From NCBI RefSeq assembly GCF_000762845.2, contig NZ_JRMQ02000007.1:20608-84607 (forward strand): a DNA stretch of 64,000 nucleotides, read 5' to 3'. This DNA is from Helicobacter japonicus. GTDB taxonomy: Bacteria > Campylobacterota > Campylobacteria > Campylobacterales > Helicobacteraceae. The position numbers and the translations under genes are program-made. Of this stretch, positions 47,965-56,905 are shown in pieces (position 1 is the first letter of the stretch; every line of letters begins with the position of its first letter). The notes beneath the pieces are model-generated. The model ran no database searches, had not been told where the DNA came from, and saw only the letters and a program-made list of their open reading frames with translations.

Positions 47965-48024
47965 ATGTGCAAGATAAAACAAAGCCATCAAACCCACAAA
48001 GACGACAAGCATTGCTTAAAATAG
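47965..48024 (+). CDS. Overlapping 19-codon ORF at the napG start
   Basis: ATG 47965 is better placed after the AAGGAT (4 nt) than the napG GTG at 47967, which it overlaps out of frame (ATGTG). It ends at TAG 48024. Probably not a protein with a job; ribosomes starting there would lower NapG output. Listed because it decides how napG is initiated. Confidence 0.3.
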   Translation: MCKIKQSHQTHKDDKHCLK

Positions 48025-48800
48025 GGCAAAATACAGGTTTTGCACTTTTTGGTGCGTTTATTTGGGGAGCATATATCAATGTCGCTAAGGCTGGAAGCAC
48101 AAATATTTTGCGTCCTCCAGGTGCGAGTAAAAATGATGCAGAATTTATCGCGAGCTGCATTAAATGTGGGCTTTGTGTAGAATCTTGTCCTTTTTATACG
48201 CTCAAACTTGCAACGCCAAATGATAACACTACACTTGGCACACCTTTTTTTGAAGCGCGTAAAGTGCCTTGCTATATGTGCAAAGATATTCCTTGTGCAG
48301 CAGCTTGTCCTACCGATGCACTTGACTTAAAACGTCTGTATCAGCCAAAAAAACCACAAGATGGGGAGCAAAACTATACTCAAGCTGATATTAATAACGC
48401 TACAATGGGTGTAGCCATCGTAGATTCTAAACATTGCGTGGCTTATGCAGGGATTCAATGTGATGCGTGCTATCGGGCTTGTCCGCTTATTGACAAGGCT
48501 ATTAGCCTAGAATATAAACGCAATGAGCGCACAGGAAAACACGGATTCTTACTCCCTATTGTAGATAGTGATTATTGCACTGGTTGTGGTATGTGTGAAA
48601 AAGCGTGTGTAACAGAACTTCCTACAATTATTGTTTTGCCTCGTAGTGTGGCATTAGGTAAAATGGGAACAAACTATATCAAAGGCTGGGATAAGCTTGA
48701 TGAAAATAGACTTTTTGAGCTTAAAGATGAAAAAAACATTAAGCCCAAAAAATCCCACGATACTCTAGAGTATCTTAATGATTCGCTCGGAGATGTATAA
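47967..48800 (+). CDS. napG: Nap ferredoxin-type protein NapG
   Basis: 277 residues, GTG start at 47967. Tat-type signal (PQRRQALLK), then four ferredoxin-like Cys groups (CIKCGLCVESCP, CYMCKDIPCAAACP, CDACYRACP, CTGCGMCEKAC). With NapH it passes quinol electrons to NapB/NapA in bacteria that lack NapC, as here. Ends on a base overlapping napH. Confidence 0.95.
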   Translation: MQDKTKPSNPQRRQALLKIGQNTGFALFGAFIWGAYINVAKAGSTNILRPPGASKNDAEFIASCIKCGLCVESCPFYTLKLATPNDNTTLGTPFFEARKVPCYMCKDIPCAAACPTDALDLKRLYQPKKPQDGEQNYTQADINNATMGVAIVDSKHCVAYAGIQCDACYRACPLIDKAISLEYKRNERTGKHGFLLPIVDSDYCTGCGMCEKACVTELPTIIVLPRSVALGKMGTNYIKGWDKLDENRLFELKDEKNIKPKKSHDTLEYLNDSLGDV

Positions 48801-49729
48801 TGAAGATTGCAAAAATAAAATATCTCACTCTTAGGCGATTTACTCAAATTGCAATTCTTGCATTATTTATATTGGGTAATTACTCTATCGCAACACTTAA
48901 AAATGTGCAAAACAAAGAGGAGTTGGGTATTTTTGGTGGCAATATAGAATCTTTGATTGGAGATTCTAGCTCGGTAGTAGCAAAAGAAGCAAGTGTGTTT
49001 AGCTCCATTGCACAAGGAAATTTAAGTCACGCAAAATGGTTTGGAGGTATTTTCAACCTCACAGACCCTTTGGCTGCGTTGCAGATTTTTCTCGCAGGTG
49101 GTGGATTAGCACTTGATGTTGCACTTGGAGTATTGCTTGTGGTTTTTATTTATGGGGTATTCTTAGGAAGAGCTTATTGTGCTTTTGTATGTCCCATAAA
49201 TCTAGTAACTGATTTTGCAAATTTTCTTCGTGCGAAATTAGGTCTAAACTATGCCCAACATAAGCTTTTTCTCCCTCGTTCTACGCGATTTGTAATCTTA
49301 GGGATAAGCTTAATATTAAGTGCGATATTTGGTATAGCGGCTTTTGAGCTTATCAGCCCCATTTCTATGCTTCATCGTGGTATAGTTTTTGGTATGGGAT
49401 TTGGTATTTTTGCAGCAATAGCTGTGTTTTTGTTTGATTTGTTTATCCTTAAAAATGGTTTTTGTGGGCATATTTGTCCGCTTGGAGCAATGTATTCACT
49501 CATAGGAAAATTTGCACTCTTACGTGTTTATCATACACTTTCTGCTTGCACAAAATGTATGAAATGTGTGCAAATTTGTCCCGAACCTGAAGTCTTAAAA
49601 CCTATTGGCAAAAAAGGAGGTGCATTAAAAACAATGACTTGCTTGCGCTGTGGAAGATGTATTGAGGTGTGCGATGATAACGCACTACAATTTAGTATTT
49701 TAAATTTTACACAAAAGGAGAAAAGATGA
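48800..49729 (+). CDS. napH: Membrane quinol dehydrogenase component NapH
   Basis: 309 residues with four to five TM segments, the two CxxxCP motifs (CAFVCPIN, CGHICPLG) of the NapH/NosR class, and two C-terminal [4Fe-4S] groups (CTKCMKCVQICP, CLRCGRCIEVC). Anchors NapG in the inner membrane. ATGA overlap with napB. Confidence 0.95.
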   Translation: MKIAKIKYLTLRRFTQIAILALFILGNYSIATLKNVQNKEELGIFGGNIESLIGDSSSVVAKEASVFSSIAQGNLSHAKWFGGIFNLTDPLAALQIFLAGGGLALDVALGVLLVVFIYGVFLGRAYCAFVCPINLVTDFANFLRAKLGLNYAQHKLFLPRSTRFVILGISLILSAIFGIAAFELISPISMLHRGIVFGMGFGIFAAIAVFLFDLFILKNGFCGHICPLGAMYSLIGKFALLRVYHTLSACTKCMKCVQICPEPEVLKPIGKKGGALKTMTCLRCGRCIEVCDDNALQFSILNFTQKEKR

Positions 49730-50292
49730 AAAAATACGCTCAAAGTTTAGTAATTGGATTACTTGGATTGGCATTTTTTGCCTGCTCGGACTCGACAGAA
49801 TCTAAAAGCGAGGATATATCACACGAAATCAAAAGTGGTGATATGCTTAAAGATAATGAAATAGGATTAAGAAAAGTGGATTTGCAAGATGAAAAAGATG
49901 TCAAATTGCTTCAATATGAATATCCTGATGCATCTGCGGGAGAAAGCACACTTATTGAACGCTCATTTGAAAATGCCCCCCCTATGATTTCTCATAGCAC
50001 AGAGGGTATGTTACCTATTACACAAGATAACAATCAATGTCTTGCCTGCCACGACCCATCAATAGCAAAAGATGTGGGTGCTATTCCCGTTCCCGCTTCA
50101 CATACTTATGATTTACGCACAAATAAAAACTTAGGTGAGGTTTCTCACGCACGTTTTAATTGTGTGCTATGTCATACACCACAAGCAAATGTAGCTCCTG
50201 TTGTTGCAAATACTTTTTCGCCAACTTTTCGCACTGAAAAAGATAAAAACTCATCAAATCTCCTTGATGTCTTGAATGAGGGTGTGAAATAA
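49726..50292 (+). CDS. napB: Periplasmic nitrate reductase cytochrome subunit NapB
   Basis: 188 residues, with an N-terminal signal ending in FFACS (could be a lipobox) and two haem c motifs, CLACH and CVLCH. Diheme electron donor to NapA. 4-nt overlap with napH. Confidence 0.95.
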   Translation: MKKYAQSLVIGLLGLAFFACSDSTESKSEDISHEIKSGDMLKDNEIGLRKVDLQDEKDVKLLQYEYPDASAGESTLIERSFENAPPMISHSTEGMLPITQDNNQCLACHDPSIAKDVGAIPVPASHTYDLRTNKNLGEVSHARFNCVLCHTPQANVAPVVANTFSPTFRTEKDKNSSNLLDVLNEGVK

Positions 50293-50303
50293 GGATAAAA
50301 CAA

Positions 50304-51347
50304 GTGGATTCTCTAAAGATGCATAGAGCAAGATTTAAGCAAATATGGTATTTTTTATGCCTACTTGCTTTATCTCTACCCTTGTGTGCAAAACCCCTTG
50401 TTATTGAAAGTAAAAATGCACAAACCATTCATACAAATGCGATTATTACACACATCAGTGCCTTTGATAATTATATTTTTGTCGGCAATACAAATGGTGG
50501 AATAGATGTCTTTAGTCTTGATAGCAATAAAAAGGCTTTTAAAGCATATAGCCTTACCTTACCTCTTATAGAGGATTATTTTGGTAACGCTTTTTTGCCT
50601 CGTGTGTTTGATATTGCAACTTTTGATGGCAAAACACTTTTTGTGCTAAGTGAAGCTTCGCGCGGTGGAAAGCAGATTCTCAAACTCTCCACCACACAAA
50701 AACCTGAAGTTATTTATCATACCACGACTTCACCAAAACGTATTGTTGCTTTTGATAAAAATAAGCTTGTCATTGGCTTTTTAAGTAATGAAATTGGGCT
50801 TTTTGATATTACAGATAAGAAATTTATTTATATGAGCCACCCTAGTCTTGCTGGTTTTTCTGATTTATGTGTTAATACACCTTTTATCTTAAGCACTGAT
50901 GAATCTGGTATTGTTAATGTCATTCATAGTGCAAATGGTAAAGTGCTTTCGCGACTTGATAAAATCAATAAAGACAATAACTACCAAATTGCATCTGCAC
51001 AAGATAAGATTCTTACTGCAAGTGTGGATAGACAAATGGGAATCTATACATTTAACTCACAAGATAAATCAACTTTTAACCTCACAAATGCTACAAGTAT
51101 AAAAAGTGATTTTCTTATCTATGCGGTAGGCATTTCACCAAATGCCACTTGGGCAGCATTTAGTAAAAATGAGCAAAATGATATAGGTATTATACATTTA
51201 CCAACGATGGAAGAACAATATACACTTAAAGGAACAGCTTCACTTATTAATAGTCTTGTTTTTTATGATGAAAATACACTTATTTCAGGGAGTGATGATA
51301 AAATACTTATTATTTGGAATCTTCCAAAACCTAAGGAGAAACAATGA
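50304..51347 (+). CDS. napL: NapL, propeller-like periplasmic protein of the nap operon
   Basis: 347 residues from GTG 50304 (AAGGAT 8 nt upstream; an ATG five codons on is the alternative). Signal peptide to about residue 24, then repeats such as FVGNTNGGIDVFSLDSNKKA and LISGSDDKILIIWN, a WD40-like pattern. NapL occurs in nap operons of Campylobacter, Wolinella and Helicobacter and has no settled function. Overlaps napD by 4 nt. Confidence 0.88.
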   Translation: MDSLKMHRARFKQIWYFLCLLALSLPLCAKPLVIESKNAQTIHTNAIITHISAFDNYIFVGNTNGGIDVFSLDSNKKAFKAYSLTLPLIEDYFGNAFLPRVFDIATFDGKTLFVLSEASRGGKQILKLSTTQKPEVIYHTTTSPKRIVAFDKNKLVIGFLSNEIGLFDITDKKFIYMSHPSLAGFSDLCVNTPFILSTDESGIVNVIHSANGKVLSRLDKINKDNNYQIASAQDKILTASVDRQMGIYTFNSQDKSTFNLTNATSIKSDFLIYAVGISPNATWAAFSKNEQNDIGIIHLPTMEEQYTLKGTASLINSLVFYDENTLISGSDDKILIIWNLPKPKEKQ

Positions 51348-51703
51348 ATATTTCAAGTATTGTCGTGAAAACTGCACAAGAAAGCTTTGAATCGGTAAAA
51401 AATGCTATCAAAGAAATACAAGGTTGTGAAATATACATTGAAGACAAAGCTACAAATCAGCTTATTGTCGTGATAGAATCTCAAAGCACTGAAGAAGAAG
51501 TGGTTATCAACAAACATATAGAATCTATGTCGGGAGTAATGAGCGCAAATATGCACTATGCTTATCAAGAAGATGAAATTAATGCACAACTTAAATCCAT
51601 AGATGGCGGTATAAGTGAGTTTCTCAATAACGATTCTATTCCTGCTGAAAATATTGCTTACTCTGGCTCAATAGCACATCTTATGGGGAAAAAACGCAAA
51701 TAA
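51344..51703 (+). CDS. napD: NapA-specific chaperone NapD
   Basis: 119 residues with the ferredoxin-like NapD fold start (MNISSIVVKTAQESFESVK) and an HIESMSGVMSANMHYAYQ block. Binds the NapA Tat signal. A polar C-terminal tail of about 35 residues goes beyond the usual length. Last gene of the operon; napF, present in Wolinella, is absent. Confidence 0.92.
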   Translation: MNISSIVVKTAQESFESVKNAIKEIQGCEIYIEDKATNQLIVVIESQSTEEEVVINKHIESMSGVMSANMHYAYQEDEINAQLKSIDGGISEFLNNDSIPAENIAYSGSIAHLMGKKRK

Positions 51704-51707
51704 CAAT

Positions 51708-52535
51708 CTATTCCATAAATCTATCCAACGCACTTTGCATAGCATAGGGAATAGAACTGCCGTGATTTTGTCCGCTAAACTCAAGGAATACAATACTTTG
51801 AGGATTAGGCGCATTCTTTTGTAAATCTTGCACAATCTCTTCAATTTTTATGCCTTGCTTCCTTTTAGTATTTTGCTCTAAACTCCCTTGAGTAAAAATT
51901 ATAGAATCTGGATAATTCTTAAGATTCAAAGGCAAAGATAGAAACTTTCCCTCACCCCACCAAAGTGATGGTGAAGCACATATATAATGCGTGAAACTCT
52001 GTGGCTTATGCAAAAGTGTATGCAACACAAAAAGTCCGCCAAAAGAATGTCCAAAAAGCAGCTCTTTATGAGGCATACCAAATCGCTTATGAATAAAGGG
52101 CTTCACTTCTTGTGTAAGAAAATCCAAAAATACATTGATTCCGCCCCCACCGCTAAAAGAATCTTGCAAATTTTTAGGAAGTGTGGGAGTATAGTCATAA
52201 GTGCGCAATGTCTTATCATAAGCCAATACACTATCGTGTCCGATTCCTACAATAAGAGGCAATGATTTAAGAGGTTTTGTGGATTGTGCTATTTTATTCA
52301 GCAGTAAAGGAAAAAACGCATTGCCATCAAGCGTGTAAAACACACTCTTTTTATCTTTATTATGCTTTGGAATAGCGATGTAAATATTATAGAATCTTCC
52401 CTGTGCGTTTTGCAAGCGCATAGATTCTATTGTAAAAAGCGTCTTTGCTTCTTGTGTAATAAGTGGAATTTCTTGCGAAGGTGCGCCAAAAATAAAAGAG
52501 CAAAAAACTAATGTTGTGACTAAAAACTTATACAT
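51708..52535 (-). CDS. Secreted alpha/beta-hydrolase esterase (siderophore esterase-like)
   Basis: 275 residues with a signal peptide (about 1-18). Catalytic Ser S164 in FGHSFGG and a C-terminal GQNHGSSIPY with the likely His. The pattern fits the esterase D/IroE family, to which periplasmic trilactone hydrolases such as Cee of Campylobacter belong. Convergent with napD, 4 nt apart. Substrate unproven; iron acquisition is plausible. Confidence 0.75.
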   Translation of the reverse strand: MYKFLVTTLVFCSFIFGAPSQEIPLITQEAKTLFTIESMRLQNAQGRFYNIYIAIPKHNKDKKSVFYTLDGNAFFPLLLNKIAQSTKPLKSLPLIVGIGHDSVLAYDKTLRTYDYTPTLPKNLQDSFSGGGGINVFLDFLTQEVKPFIHKRFGMPHKELLFGHSFGGLFVLHTLLHKPQSFTHYICASPSLWWGEGKFLSLPLNLKNYPDSIIFTQGSLEQNTKRKQGIKIEEIVQDLQKNAPNPQSIVFLEFSGQNHGSSIPYAMQSALDRFME

Positions 52536-52583
52536 ATTTATTTGCGCTTAATATATTTGTCTTGACACATTCTAAGTGCCCTA

Positions 52584-52973
52584 TTAATGCTGTATTCCGC
52601 TATCGTATATCATATATTGGAATCTTTGGGCTATCATTTGAGCACGTTGCATTACTACTGCGATATGCTCCTCTTTTGTATATACAACCCTTAGGCTTTC
52701 TTCAAATAAATTAAGCCACACATTAAAAAGCTCACGTGGAAAAGGTGGTAAATCTAAATGCGCCTTCAAGGGCTGCCCATTATAATCACCCATACTCAAA
52801 AGCATACCTTGCCAAAAATTTGCAATCTTTGCTTTATGTGCTTCCCATACTTCATCACTTGTGCCAATTTTTGTGTTAAAAATATCGCCTAAACCACTTT
52901 TATCCGCACGAACTTTGGCATAAAAAATATCCATAAGTTTATTTATAGAATCTACATTAATCTCATCAAACAT
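52584..52973 (-). CDS. Group III truncated haemoglobin
   Basis: 129 residues. The proximal His H72 in AHLDLPPFPRELFNVWLNLF, and ANFWQGMLLSMGDYNGQP, are the group III (Ctb-like) hallmarks. In Campylobacter Ctb is controlled by the NO-sensing Crp/Fnr protein NssR and moderates oxygen and NO. Here a Crp/Fnr gene lies 700 nt away, divergent. AAGGAG 9 nt before ATG, 15 nt after the tiny membrane peptide gene. Confidence 0.88.
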   Translation of the reverse strand: MFDEINVDSINKLMDIFYAKVRADKSGLGDIFNTKIGTSDEVWEAHKAKIANFWQGMLLSMGDYNGQPLKAHLDLPPFPRELFNVWLNLFEESLRVVYTKEEHIAVVMQRAQMIAQRFQYMIYDSGIQH

Positions 52974-52988
52974 AATCTCTTTTTCTCC

Positions 52989-53072
52989 TTATTTTAAAAA
53001 TAATGCAAGCTTAATAACAATAAAAGCTGCCAAACTCACTGCTAACACTATACCAACTACTTCAATACCCAT
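52989..53072 (-). CDS. 27-residue single-TM peptide
   Basis: ATG 53072 to TAA 52991-52989, encoding MGIEVVGIVLAVSLAAFIVI followed by KLALFLK. One TM helix with a Glu near the N-terminus and Lys at the end. The Shine-Dalgarno (GGAGGAG, about 4 nt before ATG) is among the strongest here, and the gene fits tightly between the CopD-like and globin genes. Too short for routine annotation. Similar peptides elsewhere are small subunits of membrane oxidases or transporters; its partner may be the CopD-like protein. Confidence 0.6.
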   Translation of the reverse strand: MGIEVVGIVLAVSLAAFIVIKLALFLK

Positions 53073-53099
53073 TTTCTCCTCCTTAAGAATCTTAGAATT

Positions 53100-53537
53100 T
53101 TATACATAAAATGCTACTTTTGCTAAAACTACAATAATAAAACCAAGAGATAATGCTATAGGGTGTATCACTTTTGCCAAAGGATTTTTAAGCTTCAAAA
53201 ACTTGCAACTTAATGAGATAATTACCATTAATACAATAATGAGCGCAAGACACATTTTAATCACTAACAGAATCTGTAATGGTGTTTGCAAATATCCTTG
53301 CACGCTACCAATATAGCGACTTATCATCGCTCCACCTGTAAGCACCAAAAGAGCTAGGCATAAAGGCATTATTTTTACACCTCTTTTGCTGATAACGCTA
53401 AATATTTTATCAGCAATTTCATCGCCTACATATTTTCTTATAGGGGTAAGCAACACCACATCAGTAAAAATATAGCCTAAAAATATTATCGCACATATCA
53501 AATGTAGAGTAAGAAAATATGGGTAAAGTAATTCCAT
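53100..53537 (-). CDS. Four-TM membrane protein, CopD/DUF2269-like
   Basis: 145 residues with four hydrophobic helices and conserved-looking His in TM1 (LTLHLICAIIFLGYIFTD) and TM4 (VIHPIALSLGF). This resembles the CopD/HemJ-like group of small membrane proteins that bind copper or haem. First gene of a group with the 27-residue peptide and the globin; divergent from the Crp/Fnr gene. Haem or copper binding is inferred. Confidence 0.6.
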   Translation of the reverse strand: MELLYPYFLTLHLICAIIFLGYIFTDVVLLTPIRKYVGDEIADKIFSVISKRGVKIMPLCLALLVLTGGAMISRYIGSVQGYLQTPLQILLVIKMCLALIIVLMVIISLSCKFLKLKNPLAKVIHPIALSLGFIIVVLAKVAFYV

Positions 53538-53606
53538 TCATAATCCTTTTTATTCTATTTATTGTGGCATATCTTAAAATCTTAAAACAAAAAAGAGTAA
53601 AAAACA

Positions 53607-53635
53607 TTGATATATGTTAAGATTTTCTCTATAAT
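53607..53635 (+). promoter_or_regulatory. Promoter of the Crp/Fnr gene with overlapping half-palindrome
   Basis: TTGATA (53607-53612), 17-nt spacer, TATAAT (53630-53635): a near-consensus sigma-70 promoter. The -35 is also the left half of TTGAT-ATAT-GTTAA (53607-53620), which mixes an Fnr half (TTGAT) and an NssR-like half (GTTAA), within a wider AACAT-N6-ATGTT. Binding there would block the polymerase, suggesting negative autoregulation. Confidence 0.6.
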
Positions 53636-53676
53636 CTCACCTTTAATAAATACTCACTCATTAAAAAAGGATAAAA

Positions 53677-54249
53677 ATGCAGCCACTTTTTGATACCCTT
53701 TCACGCATCGGCAAAAAACGATTATATGGTGCAAATGAAATCCTCTTTTTTGAGGGAGAGAGCGTATCCTCTCTTCTTTTGCTTCTTAAAGGCAAGGTGC
53801 GACTTTATAAAAGCAAAACAGATATTGATGATAACGAATGCACTTTACATACTATCACTGCGCCTTCCCTTATTGCTGAAATGCCTTTTTTTATGCACTT
53901 GCACTATCCATCAAATGCAGAATGTATGCAATCTTGTGAAATAATAAGTATTCATTTTGATACTTTTTGCACACATATTTTACAAGATACACAAATGTGC
54001 TCACTTTTTATCACCTCTTTGTGCCAAAAGATTCAGATTTTAGAATCTCATATCACTGCGCACAATCAAAACTTGCAAACACGACTCTTAGCTTACCTCA
54101 AAAGCCATAAAGACTTGCTACCTACGCAAACTCAAAGGCAAATCGCCCAAAACCTCAACGTCTCTCCAGAATCTCTCTCACGCACGCTTAAAATGCTCAA
54201 AAGCAAAGGTATTATTACTACAACTAAGGGTAAAATTTATTTGTTATGA
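53677..54249 (+). CDS. Crp/Fnr-family transcription regulator
   Basis: 190 residues: N-terminal cyclic-nucleotide-like beta-barrel (about 15-110), dimerisation helix, and C-terminal winged helix-turn-helix (TQRQIAQNLNVSPESLSRTL). The recognition helix has E165, S168 and R169, the E-x-x-S-R arrangement that lets Fnr read TTGAT. No Fnr-type N-terminal Cys cluster, so it is not a [4Fe-4S] sensor of the E. coli sort; the signal may be NO or a metabolite, as for NssR. AAGGAT before the ATG. Neighbours suggest it controls nap and the globin genes. Confidence 0.85.
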   Translation: MQPLFDTLSRIGKKRLYGANEILFFEGESVSSLLLLLKGKVRLYKSKTDIDDNECTLHTITAPSLIAEMPFFMHLHYPSNAECMQSCEIISIHFDTFCTHILQDTQMCSLFITSLCQKIQILESHITAHNQNLQTRLLAYLKSHKDLLPTQTQRQIAQNLNVSPESLSRTLKMLKSKGIITTTKGKIYLL

Positions 54250-55626
54250 TGTTTTTTTGCCAAGCACACCATAACGAGATTCATAAAAAATCACAGCAAT
54301 TACAATCACACTTGAACACACAAGAGAAAGTGGATAAGAAAGCCATACACCAAAAATACCATAATAATAAGACAAAACAAAAAGCAAAATAATCACAAAA
54401 ACAAGATTGTATGAAAGAGTAATAATAAATGAGCTTCTAGGTCGCTGGATTGATTGAAAAAATATTGCACTCACAATATTAAATCCTAAAAATATATAGC
54501 CTATAAAATACACTTTCATTGCTTCAAGGGTTGGTTCTAAAATCATCTCTTGCCCACTTTTAAGAAAAAGTTTGACAAGTATAGAATCTATACTCATAAA
54601 GACTCCATAAACTAAAATGCCTAAAGCAGTGGCAAAACCCACTCCAAAAGCATAAATCCCCCTCACTCGCTTCATCTCTCCAGCTCCATAGTTATAGCTT
54701 GCCACAGGTTGCACACCTTGAGCGCAAGAGAGCAAAATTGTAAAACAAACTACACCCACATACATCACGATACTATAAATAGCAAGATAGCTCACTTTCA
54801 TCTCTTCACTATCAGCCAAAGCCTTTAATGTATGATTAAACATAATCATTACAAATGCTACGCTAAGCTCAGAAATGCTTTGAGGCACACCATTTTTGGC
54901 AGAAGCAAACACGGCATTGAGCGAAAATCGCCATACAAAATAAATGCGCCCTCTCTTACGCACAAAATGGCTTAAAAGTATCATCATACCCAATCCGTGT
55001 CCCATAGCAGTAGCAAGAGCAGAGCCAAACATACCAAGTTCTAGCACAAATAAAAAAATGTAATTTAATACAATATTTGATACAGAGCCAATAATCATCG
55101 CCATCATTGCCAAAATCGGACGCTTATCATTAATAACAAAAACATCAAGCAAAGGGTGAAGCACCATAATCACAGCACTTAAAAAAACGACTTGCAAATA
55201 TTCTACCACATAAGGCAGCACCAAATCATTTGCCCCAAGTGCGAGTGCAACCTCCTCCACATAGAAAAAAAGAATTACACCAATAATAACAGAAGAAAGG
55301 GTTGCAAAATAAAATACAGAGCTAAACATTAATCTTGCGCGATTATCTTGTCCTTTACCCAAAAAATATGAAGCAATAGAGGCTGCCCCTAAACCAAAGA
55401 GTAATTCAAAAGCAATGAGAGCGGGAAATATAGGCCAACATAGCCCAATAGCAGCAAGTGCATTTTCACCAAGCTTTTTTCCCACAAAAATACCATCAAT
55501 GGTTGAATAAGTTGAAAGTGCAAGCATTGCACATAAATTTGGAACAAAAAAATAAAAAAAGAGTTTGTAGATAGAATCTTTACGCATATCTACTTTATCA
55601 TTGACATTTATCGCACTCATTTTCAA
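54244..55626 (-). CDS. MATE-family efflux transporter
   Basis: 460 residues, about 12 TM segments, with the MATE-type repeats (PTLEAMKVYFIGYIFLGFNI, VQPVASYNYGAGEMKRV). Exports drugs or cationic compounds using an ion gradient; true substrate unknown. Its 3' end overlaps the Crp/Fnr gene convergently by 6 nt. Preceded by kdsB with 53 nt between. Confidence 0.9.
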   Translation of the reverse strand: MKMSAINVNDKVDMRKDSIYKLFFYFFVPNLCAMLALSTYSTIDGIFVGKKLGENALAAIGLCWPIFPALIAFELLFGLGAASIASYFLGKGQDNRARLMFSSVFYFATLSSVIIGVILFFYVEEVALALGANDLVLPYVVEYLQVVFLSAVIMVLHPLLDVFVINDKRPILAMMAMIIGSVSNIVLNYIFLFVLELGMFGSALATAMGHGLGMMILLSHFVRKRGRIYFVWRFSLNAVFASAKNGVPQSISELSVAFVMIMFNHTLKALADSEEMKVSYLAIYSIVMYVGVVCFTILLSCAQGVQPVASYNYGAGEMKRVRGIYAFGVGFATALGILVYGVFMSIDSILVKLFLKSGQEMILEPTLEAMKVYFIGYIFLGFNIVSAIFFQSIQRPRSSFIITLSYNLVFVIILLFVLSYYYGIFGVWLSYPLSLVCSSVIVIAVIFYESRYGVLGKKTS

Positions 55627-55679
55627 TCCTTATTTACAACCTTGATTCTACTTTTAGAATCGAGCAATCTCTTCGCCTC

Positions 55680-56414
55680 TTACTTTGAGTCTATATACTT
55701 CAAATATGCTAACGCTCTCTCATAATCTTGTGGCGTATCAATCCCCACACTTTTTGTTTCTACCACTGCTAAAGCAATAGTTTTTCTATGATAAATGGCG
55801 CGAAGCTGCTCTAATTTTTCTATGTCCTCTATTGGGCTTTTTGGCAGAGAACAAAACTCCTGTAAGGTCTTTGCATAAAAGCCATAAATCCCTAAATGCC
55901 CTAAATATGGTGTTTGCTCCATAGCCTTGCTATCTTTATCACGGTGAAATGGAATAGAAGCACGGGAGAAATAAATCGCCTCATTATAGACATTCAGCAC
56001 AACTTTGACAAGATTTGAATCAGCCACACTAGATTCAGAAATCACCTTTGCTAAAGTCCCCATAAAAGGCTGTTTTTCTTTCATCAAATTCATAAGTGTA
56101 GAAATAACATTATGCTCCAAAAATGGCTCATCACCTTGCACATTAATGACTATCTCATCATTTTTTAAACCAAGTTTTCGTGCTGCCTCTGCACATCTAT
56201 CAGTCCCACTTGTATGACTTTTATCTGTCATCACATAAGGAATTTTATGCTCCTTACATACTTGAGCTATACGCTCATCATCACACGCCACCACTACAGA
56301 ATCTACCTCTCTTGCATTGAGTGCTGTGCGCACAACCATAGGCAACCCACCTATATCACACAATGCCTTTTGTGGAAAGCGCGTAGATTCTAAACGTGCT
56401 GGGATAATAATCAT
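55680..56414 (-). CDS. kdsB: CMP-KDO synthetase
   Basis: 244 residues: MIIIPARLESTRFPQKALCD start, TSGTDRCAEAARKL, NVQGDEPFLE and HLGIYGFYAKTLQEF are the KdsB hallmarks. Activates KDO for the lipopolysaccharide inner core. Neighbours downstream and upstream are surface-glycan genes. Confidence 0.96.
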   Translation of the reverse strand: MIIIPARLESTRFPQKALCDIGGLPMVVRTALNAREVDSVVVACDDERIAQVCKEHKIPYVMTDKSHTSGTDRCAEAARKLGLKNDEIVINVQGDEPFLEHNVISTLMNLMKEKQPFMGTLAKVISESSVADSNLVKVVLNVYNEAIYFSRASIPFHRDKDSKAMEQTPYLGHLGIYGFYAKTLQEFCSLPKSPIEDIEKLEQLRAIYHRKTIALAVVETKSVGIDTPQDYERALAYLKYIDSK

Positions 56415-56491
56415 CGTTTTATCTCCTTATGTCTAAAATTTTGTGAAATTGTAGCTTACTTCATATAAATCTTACGCAAAATCATATTTGT

Positions 56492-56881
56492 TTATGAATC
56501 CTTAGGTGAAAAAGCATAGCACCTACTCATCACAAAACCAACGCACACATACACTACACCCCCAATAATTTGGGCAAAATAAGCATTCACATCTAAGATT
56601 CTATATACAAAGCTCATTACAAGAAATTGTGCCACATACGCTATACCCATAGCCAAAGCAAAACGAGGCAAATCGCGCTTATGAGAAGAAGGTGAAGCAA
56701 AGGTGAAAGTTTTATTCAAGATATAAGAAACTACAAAACCCACGCCATAGCCTATTGCATTTGCCACTTCTGGCACAATGCCACACCATAACGCAAAAAA
56801 TATCACACCATAGCCAATGCAGGTATTTACTACTCCCACACTTAAGTATTTTATACCTGCTTTGTGCCACGAGTTTTTCAT
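56492..56881 (-). CDS. GtrA-family membrane protein
   Basis: 129 residues with four TM helices and the GtrA pattern (KYLSVGVVNTCIGYGVIFFA, NKTFTFAS). GtrA proteins are thought to help move undecaprenyl-linked sugar across the membrane, working with a GtrB glycosyltransferase, of which two occur upstream in this locus. Confidence 0.85.
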   Translation of the reverse strand: MKNSWHKAGIKYLSVGVVNTCIGYGVIFFALWCGIVPEVANAIGYGVGFVVSYILNKTFTFASPSSHKRDLPRFALAMGIAYVAQFLVMSFVYRILDVNAYFAQIIGGVVYVCVGFVMSRCYAFSPKDS

Positions 56882-56905
56882 TTATTCTCCAGATTTGTTA
56901 ATCAC

